64,000 nt of DNA. Source: Glaciecola sp. XM2. Lineage in GTDB: Bacteria; Pseudomonadota; Gammaproteobacteria; Enterobacterales; Alteromonadaceae. Position numbers and translations under genes: made by a program. The notes below the pieces were generated by a model that was not told the origin of the DNA, ran no database searches, and was given only the letters and a program-made list of their open reading frames with translations. The stretch is taken from the NCBI RefSeq assembly GCF_018595715.1, contig NZ_JAHEOJ010000020.1, positions 124,001 to 188,000 of the forward strand, written 5' to 3'. Shown here one piece after another: positions 1 through 7,418 of the stretch. Numbering within the stretch: the stretch's first letter is position 1; the number at the start of each line of letters is the position of its first letter.

Positions 1-402
1 AGTATAGAAATCTCGACATTTAAGAGTTTAAGTTTAGATTGGGCCGGAGGGGGCATTGCCTCAACCGCGGATGATCTCAACAAATTTCAAATTGCACTTC
101 ACAGTCATCAACTTCTGTCACCTGAAACTTTAACAAAGATGCAACAGTGGGTGAGTGAGAGTAACGGGGTCTATTATGGACTTGGCTTAAGGAAAATAAG
201 CATTGAAGAACGACTTTCTTCTATCAGCGACTTAAATCTTTTGGGTCATACAGGCAGTACATCTTCGTTTATGTTTTTTTGTCCTGAGTTGGATGTTTAT
301 TTATCAGGTTCATTCAACCAAATCGACCAGGTAGTTTTGTCTATTAAAGCCCCGGTAGATATTTTAGCTCACATACAAAGGCAGATGAAAAGTGAAGAAT
401 AA
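1..402 (+). CDS. serine hydrolase (beta-lactamase/CubicO family), C-terminal fragment
   Basis: The frame is open from the first base of the window and ends at TAA 400-402, so only the last 133 residues are present and the start lies outside. The visible part has the C-terminal look of class C beta-lactamase-like serine hydrolases: a GGGIASTADDLNKF segment (small residues, then the helix that usually carries 'DLARF'), and a GHTGSTSS motif at about residue 79 of the fragment, matching the third active-site (KTG/HTG) box, followed by beta strands. The SxxK and YxN boxes would lie upstream. Its end overlaps the next gene by 11 bases, which suggests translational coupling. The substrate cannot be told; such proteins include esterases and peptidases. 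Confidence 0.75.
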   Translation, partial: SIEISTFKSLSLDWAGGGIASTADDLNKFQIALHSHQLLSPETLTKMQQWVSESNGVYYGLGLRKISIEERLSSISDLNLLGHTGSTSSFMFFCPELDVYLSGSFNQIDQVVLSIKAPVDILAHIQRQMKSEE

Positions 403-1621
403 ACTCATTATCTTTTTAATTTTGATTAGCAACGTCGCATTTGCACAAGAATCACGAACGCAGCAATGGCAATCAGATTTAACGCTTTATTATCAATCGT
501 TAGAGAAAAATCACATTGATTTATTTCATCAGATTGACAGAACTAATTTCGAAAAAGAGCTCGATACCATCCGGAATTCTGTCGACCAATTATCTGATTG
601 GGGAATTACTTTGGGGCTAATGCGCCTCACTCGAAAAATTGGCGATGGCCATACGGCAGTCTCTTTCGCGAATTGGGAGACAAATTCATATCCAATAACG
701 GTTAAGAAAATAAGTAATGAGTGGCGAGTCATTAAAGTGGCGTCCGGCCACAGTGATATTTTGGGCGCCATGCTAGAAAGTATTGATGGGACAAAGATCG
801 CTGACATTGAGAGAAAACTTGCTAAAGTAGTGCAATATGTTGAAAACCCTCATTCTGAAATTACTCGTATCGCAAACTACATGCCTATAGGGGAACTACT
901 TTATGAGTTAAAAATTACCAAATCGCCTCGCAAAGCCGTATTTAGGCTTTTGACTGGTGAGGGGGAATTGACAGAGGTTCATTTAAATACTGTGCCCAAT
1001 ACTCAGTTGGCACAGCTCGAATATAAACAGTTGGATGTTTCAACTAGTGCGGTCGTTATGCCTAAAGATTTTGATTTTGAATACTTATGGTATACGACAG
1101 TAAGTAAAAAGAAAGCAACTTACATCCGGTTTGACAGCTACCCTAAATTTGAAGAAATGTTGCCCTTTGTTGAAAAATTACTTGTATTCATGGAGCAGAA
1201 TCAGAGTCAACAAATCGTCATTGATTTGAGAAATAATGGAGGTGGAGACCTCTATGTGGGCCTAGTCTTAGCAAACGCGCTTAACCTTATTGATAACGTC
1301 GATTGGGCTAACGGAGTATACGTGCTAACTGGCGCGACAACATTCTCAGCTGCTACAAGCAACGCAGCATTATTTCGCCAGTTACTTAACGCAAAGATAA
1401 TAGGTATGCCAACCGGTTCAAATCCAACTGGATATCAAGATATGGGCTATCTTATTTTGCCCAGCTCAAAGCTTCGTATTACCTATTCAAAACGAATGTT
1501 CCGTATGCAAGAAACAGCAACAGTTGGAGTCGTGCCGGATATACATATAGAACAAAATTGGGATGACTATTCAAAAGGGGTAGACAATGTGCTTGAGGAT
1601 GTTGTCGACATGCTTTACTAG
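392..1621 (+). CDS. secreted S41 family (C-terminal processing/tricorn-like) peptidase
   Basis: A 409-residue protein with a GTG start inside the end of the preceding gene. Residues 1-18 form a short signal peptide (KNKL, then a hydrophobic run ending AFA-QE), so the protein is exported. The C-terminal half resembles the tail-specific peptidase fold: 'IVIDLRNNGGGD' at about 276-287 and 'TTFSAAT' with the presumed nucleophile Ser319, followed by a GxPTG-like loop. A PDZ-like region is poorly marked, as in the PDZ-poor S41 proteins often found beside serine hydrolases. The usual catalytic lysine is not obvious downstream of Ser319. Co-orientation with the serine hydrolase suggests an envelope or peptide-degrading role. 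Family membership is likely; activity is inferred. Confidence 0.75.
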   Translation: MKNKLIIFLILISNVAFAQESRTQQWQSDLTLYYQSLEKNHIDLFHQIDRTNFEKELDTIRNSVDQLSDWGITLGLMRLTRKIGDGHTAVSFANWETNSYPITVKKISNEWRVIKVASGHSDILGAMLESIDGTKIADIERKLAKVVQYVENPHSEITRIANYMPIGELLYELKITKSPRKAVFRLLTGEGELTEVHLNTVPNTQLAQLEYKQLDVSTSAVVMPKDFDFEYLWYTTVSKKKATYIRFDSYPKFEEMLPFVEKLLVFMEQNQSQQIVIDLRNNGGGDLYVGLVLANALNLIDNVDWANGVYVLTGATTFSAATSNAALFRQLLNAKIIGMPTGSNPTGYQDMGYLILPSSKLRITYSKRMFRMQETATVGVVPDIHIEQNWDDYSKGVDNVLEDVVDMLY

Positions 1622-1698
1622 TTTGATTGTTAACAGTATTGATATAGAAAATGTAGATAAACTTTTGAGTTTATAATGAATGATTAAGGAGAAAGAAA

Positions 1699-2106
1699 AT
1701 GTCGACAAATACGGGGAGTTGCCTGTGCGGCAAAGTAGAGTTTTGTGTCCATGGTGAGTTTTTATATGCAGGTTACTGCCATTGTAAGATGTGTAGAAAA
1801 TCTTCAGGTGGCGCGGGCACAGTTGTTGGTGGCATCCAAAGCGAAAAAATGTCTATCTCCAAGGGAGACGAACACATAAAACGATTTCATCGTAGCAAAG
1901 GAACGACTTCTTGTTTTTGTAGCCACTGTGGCTCTATGCTTTATGGTGAGAAACCGTCCATGGGAATGGTGCACATTAGATTTGGTGCACTCAATAAAAG
2001 CCCTAAACAGATGCCGCAGGCACATATGCATGTATCTTCAAAACCGGATTGGTATGATATTCTGGATTCACTTCCTCAGTTTGCCGAGTTTCCGCCTCAA
2101 AAATAA
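1699..2106 (+). CDS. GFA-family (glutathione-dependent formaldehyde-activating-like) zinc protein
   Basis: A 135-residue cytoplasmic protein preceded by a good ribosome site (AAGGAGA, about 7 bases before the ATG). It carries the zinc ligands of the GFA/CENP-V fold: Cys8-x-Cys10 near the N-terminus, Cys27-x-Cys29-xx-Cys32, and Cys72-x-Cys74-xx-Cys77. The pattern GSCLCGKVEF...GYCHCKMCRKSSGG is typical of the family. The founding member was linked to formation of S-hydroxymethylglutathione from formaldehyde, but most members have no proven reaction, so the name should be read as a fold assignment. It is followed 120 bases later by a short-chain dehydrogenase on the same strand; a joint role in aldehyde handling is possible but not shown. 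Confidence 0.85.
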   Translation: MSTNTGSCLCGKVEFCVHGEFLYAGYCHCKMCRKSSGGAGTVVGGIQSEKMSISKGDEHIKRFHRSKGTTSCFCSHCGSMLYGEKPSMGMVHIRFGALNKSPKQMPQAHMHVSSKPDWYDILDSLPQFAEFPPQK

Positions 2107-2226
2107 TAACAGGTATTGTTTGCTATCCTACCTACTTAACTTCGTATTGATCAAAGAATCGATGTGCAATTAGGATGTAGTAACGTTCAAGTGCAATAAT
2201 AATGAAAACCTTACAGGAAGCTTGGT

Positions 2227-3036
2227 ATGCCCAGACTAAATAATAAAGTAAGCCTTATAACCGGAGCGTCGCGTGGAATCGGCCTTGCAATCGCAAAGGC
2301 TTTTTTAAGAGAAGGTGCGATAGTAATCCTCTCAGATATAGATACCGATTTAGGCTTACTCGCAATCAAGGAACTGAGGGGCAAGTCTCAGTTTTGCCGA
2401 CTAGATGTAAGGCAAGAAATTGATTGGGAAAAGGTTACGCAGGAGATAATTTCCCGATACGGAAAACTCGACATTTTAGTGAATAATGCTGGAATAACAG
2501 GATTCGAAAACGGTGTAGTAAATCACGATCCAGAAAACGTTAACTTGGAGGATTGGCGAGCCGTACATGCAACGAACCTAGAAGGAACATTACTTGGCTG
2601 TAAATATGCTATCCGCGCTATGAGAAAAAACAGGGAGGGCTCAATTATAAATATTTCCTCTCGATCTGGCCTCGTAGGTATTCCAAGAGCAGCGGCATAC
2701 GCTTCATCAAAGGCGGCCATACGAAACCACACCAAAACGGTGGCTCTCTACTGTGCTGAAGAAGGTTTAAATATAAGATGTAATTCAATTCACCCTGCTG
2801 CAATCCTTACACCAATGTGGGAACCGATGTTAGGTGATGAACCAAAAGTACGTGAACAAAACATGCGAGAGTTCATAAAGGACTGTCCAATGCAGAGATT
2901 CGGCGAGCCGTCTGAAGTAGCGTCTTTGGCCGTTTTGCTAGCTAGCGATGAGGCTGCGTATATGAACGGAACAGAGTTAACTATTGATGGCGCTCTTTTG
3001 GCGGGTTCGGCAGTGTCTCCTGCATCTAGAACGTAG
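2227..3036 (+). CDS. short-chain dehydrogenase/reductase (SDR), classical type
   Basis: 269 residues, cytoplasmic, NAD(P)-dependent oxidoreductase fold. The nucleotide-binding TGASRGIG is at residues 12-19, NNAG at 86-89, a serine-rich strand at 143-147 supplies the catalytic Ser, and YASSK at 158-162 supplies catalytic Tyr158 and Lys162. An Asp (SDID, about 36-39) after the second beta strand favours NAD(H) over NADP(H). The C-terminal 'GTELTIDGALLAG' is the usual SDR ending. The layout fits cyclohexanol/3-alpha-hydroxysteroid dehydrogenase-like SDRs, but the substrate cannot be read. A weak ribosome site (AGGAAG) lies about 10 bases before the ATG. Confidence 0.9.
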   Translation: MPRLNNKVSLITGASRGIGLAIAKAFLREGAIVILSDIDTDLGLLAIKELRGKSQFCRLDVRQEIDWEKVTQEIISRYGKLDILVNNAGITGFENGVVNHDPENVNLEDWRAVHATNLEGTLLGCKYAIRAMRKNREGSIINISSRSGLVGIPRAAAYASSKAAIRNHTKTVALYCAEEGLNIRCNSIHPAAILTPMWEPMLGDEPKVREQNMREFIKDCPMQRFGEPSEVASLAVLLASDEAAYMNGTELTIDGALLAGSAVSPASRT

Positions 3037-3507
3037 TTGCTCCATACTTGGGAAAGCGAAACCGATATTTAGTTTTCGCTTTGATCCCTTCAAGGCTGAC
3101 AATTCCAATTATGGGCAATTGGCTTTCAAAAATATCGCTATCATAATATGTAAAAGTTGAAGGTCTGAAAAACGTATACAACTGCCGTTCAAGCTTCTTC
3201 GCTTAAAGCTAACCAGAAATTTAAGATAGACCGCTTCCTCTAACGACCGCTTTGGCGCTGGAGTTCGTATTAGGTAACTAATTATCGAACGTGTCTTCTA
3301 TCCCTCAGATCGGCCATGCGATTTGCAAGAATAGATATGAACTGATATTTTGACTATGACAAAGTCGCTCGGTAATGATACCGACATAATCCCTTGGTAA
3401 TCACACTAGTATATATAAAGCATCGCTGTCTTGTAAAAAAAGCCGCTCAACAATAAGAGCGGCTCTATGATACGATAATTTACTTATCTTGTTTTTCTGG
3501 TAGCTAA
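3037..3507. other. intergenic stretch without a convincing gene
   Basis: 471 bases between convergent genes. No coding frame with a plausible start, ribosome site and composition was found. The only clear element is the terminator hairpin near its right end (3435-3464), which serves the minus-strand methyltransferase-like gene. Confidence 0.6.
3435..3464 (-). terminator. rho-independent terminator of the exported methyltransferase-like gene
   Basis: Perfect 8-bp stem AGCCGCTC (3441-3448) / GAGCGGCT (3457-3464) with an 8-base loop. The A run at 3435-3441 becomes a U run on the minus strand. It starts 44 bases past the stop codon of the minus-strand gene ending at 3508. Confidence 0.85.
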
Positions 3508-4335
3508 TTAGTTAGCAGGCTTAACAAACTTAAGCGTCATGCGATCTGACTCACCGATTTCGCGGAACTGCTCGTCTTTTTCAGCAAGCGGTCTGCCTGC
3601 TTGCAGCGCCCATACACCTCTTTCCCAATCAGCAGTGTCTTTAGGGTTTGCGTTTATTTCGCTTGCCGCTTCAAGTTCAAAACCTGCTTTGGTGACCATG
3701 TCTACAATAAAGCTTTGCTTAACGTAACCACGCATAGTCGTTGTTGGGTCAGTATCAAAATCTTCGCGCTCGCGATGCTGGACAATGCCTAGCACGCCAC
3801 CGGGTTTTAGTACGCTGAATGCTTCTGCAATGAGCTCATTAGCACCGCCGCGTGCGATACGGCCATGCATGCCGCGAAAAACAAGTACGGCATCTACGCT
3901 ATTTGGCGCCGCAAAAGGAACGTCTTGGTCAAGAAAGCGAGCCGTGGCATTTGCGCCAAACATTCCACTTTCATGATCGATAAACGATTCACGCCATTGC
4001 ATACCGCGCTCAAAGCGCTCGCCAGGAGCTGGATAGTTATTTAGCGCAATGTATTTACCGTTTTCGGCCAACAACGGCGCAAGAATACGAGTATACCAAC
4101 CGCCACCAGGACCCACTTCTGCTACCGTCATATCTGGTTTGATACCAAAAAACGTTAGCGTTTCAGTGGGGTTACGATATTGGTCGCGTTCCATATCTAA
4201 TTCAGACCTAATCTCGCTATTGTTTACGGCTTTCTCAATCGCTGCTTTTGCACCACCATGATTGTGTGCATTTGTTGCCGCAGCGCTCAACAATAGTAGT
4301 GCGCTCGCTGCAGTTATTATTAGGGGTTTGATCAT
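3508..4335 (-). CDS. exported class I SAM-methyltransferase-like protein (COG4798 type)
   Basis: 275 residues. A clear signal peptide covers about residues 1-23 (hydrophobic IITAASALLLLSAAA, cleavage near TNA-HN). A Rossmann methyltransferase core follows: motif I VAEVGPGGGWYT at 71-82, an acidic loop after the next strand, 'DAVLVFRGMHG' in the motif II position, and 'LKPGGVLGIVQHR' in the motif III position. The family of predicted exported methyltransferases is widespread in proteobacteria, yet S-adenosylmethionine is not known to be present in the periplasm, so the reaction is open. The gene has its own terminator and stands alone between convergent and divergent neighbours. The fold is confident; the function is unknown. 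Confidence 0.8.
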   Translation of the reverse strand: MIKPLIITAASALLLLSAAATNAHNHGGAKAAIEKAVNNSEIRSELDMERDQYRNPTETLTFFGIKPDMTVAEVGPGGGWYTRILAPLLAENGKYIALNNYPAPGERFERGMQWRESFIDHESGMFGANATARFLDQDVPFAAPNSVDAVLVFRGMHGRIARGGANELIAEAFSVLKPGGVLGIVQHREREDFDTDPTTTMRGYVKQSFIVDMVTKAGFELEAASEINANPKDTADWERGVWALQAGRPLAEKDEQFREIGESDRMTLKFVKPAN

Positions 4336-4611
4336 ATCGGCTTATTTCCTTAACAAGGGCAGATTAGGTATTTAATCTACCTAAAAAATTGAATTAACGT
4401 TTTATATACATCTTTTTCTAGGTTTTGGATGTGGAATTCAACGCCGAGCAATCAAGGCTTGCTTTTTATTTTGACGATTCGAAGTTGTATGAGGCTAAAT
4501 GCTCGAAAAATCCTACGCGGCGCGTCTGCGTTCAAAAACCTTTAGATAAGTACCGATGCTAATTTGTGCACATCACACGCAAATAAAAGCACAAGCAAGC
4601 CATGCAAACGA

Positions 4612-5229
4612 ATGGGTATTAACTTTGTGTTTTATACAGTATCGTTGTGTTTAATATACTTTCATGCAGGCACGCTTGTGACAAATAACGCACAACATTC
4701 ATCTTCGGTCGGTCATATTTTTATGATTGGAGTCGCTACGTTTTGTGTGTGGTTTTTTGCATCTTTAAGCGTGATATTGCAAACGCCAAGTATCATTTCA
4801 CCGTTCTCTGTGCCGGTGGTGCTACCCACATTATTAGTCAGTATGCTAGGTTGGCCTCATTGGTTAACCGCCATACTAGGTGGGCTACCAATAGCATCTG
4901 TCTTTATTGTGCTGACAATAAGAGGAAGTCACCGGACGAGGTTGCAAGAACGCGTATCTATTTCTAACGCTTCGATTATCTTCATCACGCTCGTTGCACT
5001 GGTCAGTGTTTTAATGCACGCCGTGTTATTTCAAAATGGTTTACAGGTGCAAGGTCTATTTCATATTTTCACGATTTATGTATTTAACATTCTGTGTATC
5101 ACGACAATTCCCGTGCTGTATTGGCGGCATTTTAAATGCCCTAACCTTAAAAACTATTTACTTTTTCACACCTTCTTTTTTAGCTGGCTGGGATTTAGCG
5201 CTTTCCCATGGTTAGGTGAGCTACTTTAA
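4612..5229 (+). CDS. integral membrane protein of unknown function
   Basis: About 205 residues from the ATG at 4612; the frame also allows a TTG start at 4564, which would add 16 polar residues. Neither start has a strong ribosome site. Six or seven hydrophobic segments are visible (INFVFYTVSLCLIYF, then IFMIGVATFCVWFF, VPVVLPTLLVSMLGW, ILGGLPIASVFIVL, ASIIFITLVALVSVLM, HIFTIYVFNILCITTIPVLYW, and a Phe-rich last segment). No family motif was recognised. It has no obvious operon partner: upstream lies a divergent gene, and downstream there is 384 bases before tamA. Confidence 0.55.
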   Translation: MGINFVFYTVSLCLIYFHAGTLVTNNAQHSSSVGHIFMIGVATFCVWFFASLSVILQTPSIISPFSVPVVLPTLLVSMLGWPHWLTAILGGLPIASVFIVLTIRGSHRTRLQERVSISNASIIFITLVALVSVLMHAVLFQNGLQVQGLFHIFTIYVFNILCITTIPVLYWRHFKCPNLKNYLLFHTFFFSWLGFSAFPWLGELL

Positions 5230-5613
5230 ATCATGCGACGCGATGTGTGGCTGCAATAATGATTTAACGCATAAAAATCATTTGAACTTCGATGGACTGT
5301 TCTTGGACTAAACAAGCATCAGTGTTTGATTTTCTAGTAGAGTTTAGACAGGTGTTTAGGGGGTGCATCACAAGACACTTCCTACAATATAACTACAATC
5401 GCATAGTCCTGTGTTTTCGAAGATGATAAACTTACACCGCGAGTGACACGGTGTAAGTTATCAATGTTTAAAACGACACGTCCTTGTGTGTTGTCTGCAT
5501 CCGTTGCAGTAAGTTAATCATAGAATACCTTCACAGCTGACATAACTGTTCAAAGTGACGGTTTTATAATTAGGAGCCATTTTATTTTTCTAGGAACCGT
5601 TAAATACCTTTGT
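5230..5613. other. intergenic stretch upstream of tamA
   Basis: 384 bases without a supported gene. It contains the inverted repeat at 5430-5458 and, near the right end, an AGGAG (5572-5576) that may belong to a non-canonical tamA start. The tamA frame itself is open back to 5524. Confidence 0.6.
5430..5458. repeat. perfect 10-bp inverted repeat between the membrane-protein gene and tamA
   Basis: ACTTACACCG (5430-5439) and CGGTGTAAGT (5449-5458) separated by 9 bases; with one bulged A the pairing extends outward through GATAA/TTATC. There is no U run, so it may be an operator-like site or a terminator without a U tract. It lies about 155 bases before the tamA start. Confidence 0.6.
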
Positions 5614-7416
5614 TTGTTAACATGTGTCATGTTTATGCACATGTCGATGGCACAAACAAATATCACCATTAACGGTATCGACGACAGTGCGCTGGAAAAT
5701 AACATTCGCTTATTGTTGGCTGAAGTAGAACCTCCTGTAGGCAAAATTAACCAAGAAAAATACATTCAATCATTAACCAAAGAAGCACAAAAGGCGGTTC
5801 AGGGATTTGGTTATTATGATGCTAATATTGCCATCTCTGAACTAACTTTCGCGCCGAATTCGGCACAACCAAGCGGTAGGTCACCAAACATCTCGTATCA
5901 AATTACCTTCGATCTTGGCAGCCAAGCAAAAATTAATCGCGTTGTTTTAGTGAACGATCTGCAACAAATTAATCAACAAGCCATTCCTAAGTCTATCCAC
6001 GAACTTATCGCGCAAGTGCGTCAACTAGAGGGGCAAAGGATTGATCATGGACGTTATGAGTCATTAAAAAATAGGCTTAAAACCCTAAGTTTAATTCATG
6101 GCTACTTTGATTTTAATTTTGTATTACATAAGTTAATTGTGCAGCCAAACAGTAAGAATGACCTAAGCGATGCAACACCAACGAGCACGGCTACGGTTCA
6201 TTGGATTTTCTATTTAGGTAGTCGCTATAAGTTTGGTGACCTTACATATTTACGTGAGACGCGCGGTCAGGAAATTGCGCGTAATGTGATGCCGTTTAAA
6301 AAGGGAGAATATTTCGACCAGAGTAAGGTGGGTGATTTTTCAATTGATATGCAAGCTACCGGTTATTTTAGTAGTGCGATCGCCAGAGCCAATGCCCAGG
6401 AGGCCGTTAACTATGAAGTGCCTATTGAGGTTATATTAGATCCTAAACCAAAAGATACATTTGAATATGGTGTTGGCGTCTCTACCGATACAGGCCCTCG
6501 ATTCACCGTGGACTGGTCACGGCCATGGGTTAACTTAGACGGTCATTCATTGGGTGCCCGTTTGTACTTATCAAATCCGAGAAAGTCGTTGCAGTTAAAT
6601 TATCGAGTACCGAAAGCCAATCCTTTGAACGATTTTATGAGTTACCAAATTGGTTTTCGCCAAACCGATGAAAACCAAACCGTCAGTGACACATTTTCTC
6701 TAGCGGCTCAGCGCCAATGGGGGGCCACAGACGAAGAAGACTGGACTCGTATAGGTTTTATAAAGTACGAACAAGAATCTTTTACGCAAGGCTCTGCTGA
6801 GCCTGAAACTACACGATTATTGTTACCAGGATTTACATATACGCGCACCCGAAAGCAGGGAGACATTTTTGTCAGTTGGGGGGATTTACAGCAGGTAACC
6901 GTCGAGGGGGGAAACCGCTCATTGATGTCAGACATCGATTTTTTTAAAGTCACCGCGAGAACAAAATGGATACGTGAACTAGGTAAGCATCGCTTTATCC
7001 TAAGGGCAGATGCCGGTGCCATTGCAACCAATGATTTTTCTCAAGTGCCCTCTACGCAACGTTTCTTTGCGGGAGGAGATCAAAGTATCAGAGGGTTTGG
7101 TCTTAACGAGATATCTGACTTTGAGACGACACAGGTAGATGATGAAGTAGAAACTGAGCTATTGGGAGGTAAATATTTAGCCGTTGCGAGCGTTGAATAT
7201 GCTTACCCAGTGGCCGAGGATTGGCGAATGGCAGCCTTTCTAGATGTTGGAAACGCCAGTGACAAGCCCTTTGAAAACCCAGCATTTGGATATGGTTTAG
7301 GGGTTCACTGGCTATCGCCTATTGGTACAGTGAGAGTATATTTAGCGCGTGGAGAGAGTGAGCAAGAGGAAAAGCCCAAGTATCGGATTCACCTAGTGAT
7401 TGGTCCGGGGTTATAG
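5614..7416 (+). CDS. tamA: TamA, outer-membrane component of the translocation and assembly module
   Basis: An Omp85-family protein of about 600 residues: POTRA-type repeats through roughly residue 280 (e.g. 'AVQGFGYYDANIAI', 'LIHGYFDFNF'), then a 16-strand barrel with 'FFAGGDQSIRGFG' (the RGF motif of lid loop 6, about residue 485-497) and the terminal IGPGL, close to the GPEL end of E. coli TamA. It works with TamB to move lipids or fold outer-membrane proteins. The start is uncertain: there is no ATG or GTG in the open frame before the mature part. TTG 5614 gives a stub signal sequence without a basic n-region, while an ATT at 5584 preceded by AGGAG would give a proper signal peptide (see findings). 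Two bases separate its stop from the tamB start. Confidence 0.93.
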   Translation: MLTCVMFMHMSMAQTNITINGIDDSALENNIRLLLAEVEPPVGKINQEKYIQSLTKEAQKAVQGFGYYDANIAISELTFAPNSAQPSGRSPNISYQITFDLGSQAKINRVVLVNDLQQINQQAIPKSIHELIAQVRQLEGQRIDHGRYESLKNRLKTLSLIHGYFDFNFVLHKLIVQPNSKNDLSDATPTSTATVHWIFYLGSRYKFGDLTYLRETRGQEIARNVMPFKKGEYFDQSKVGDFSIDMQATGYFSSAIARANAQEAVNYEVPIEVILDPKPKDTFEYGVGVSTDTGPRFTVDWSRPWVNLDGHSLGARLYLSNPRKSLQLNYRVPKANPLNDFMSYQIGFRQTDENQTVSDTFSLAAQRQWGATDEEDWTRIGFIKYEQESFTQGSAEPETTRLLLPGFTYTRTRKQGDIFVSWGDLQQVTVEGGNRSLMSDIDFFKVTARTKWIRELGKHRFILRADAGAIATNDFSQVPSTQRFFAGGDQSIRGFGLNEISDFETTQVDDEVETELLGGKYLAVASVEYAYPVAEDWRMAAFLDVGNASDKPFENPAFGYGLGVHWLSPIGTVRVYLARGESEQEEKPKYRIHLVIGPGL

Positions 7417-7418
7417 CG

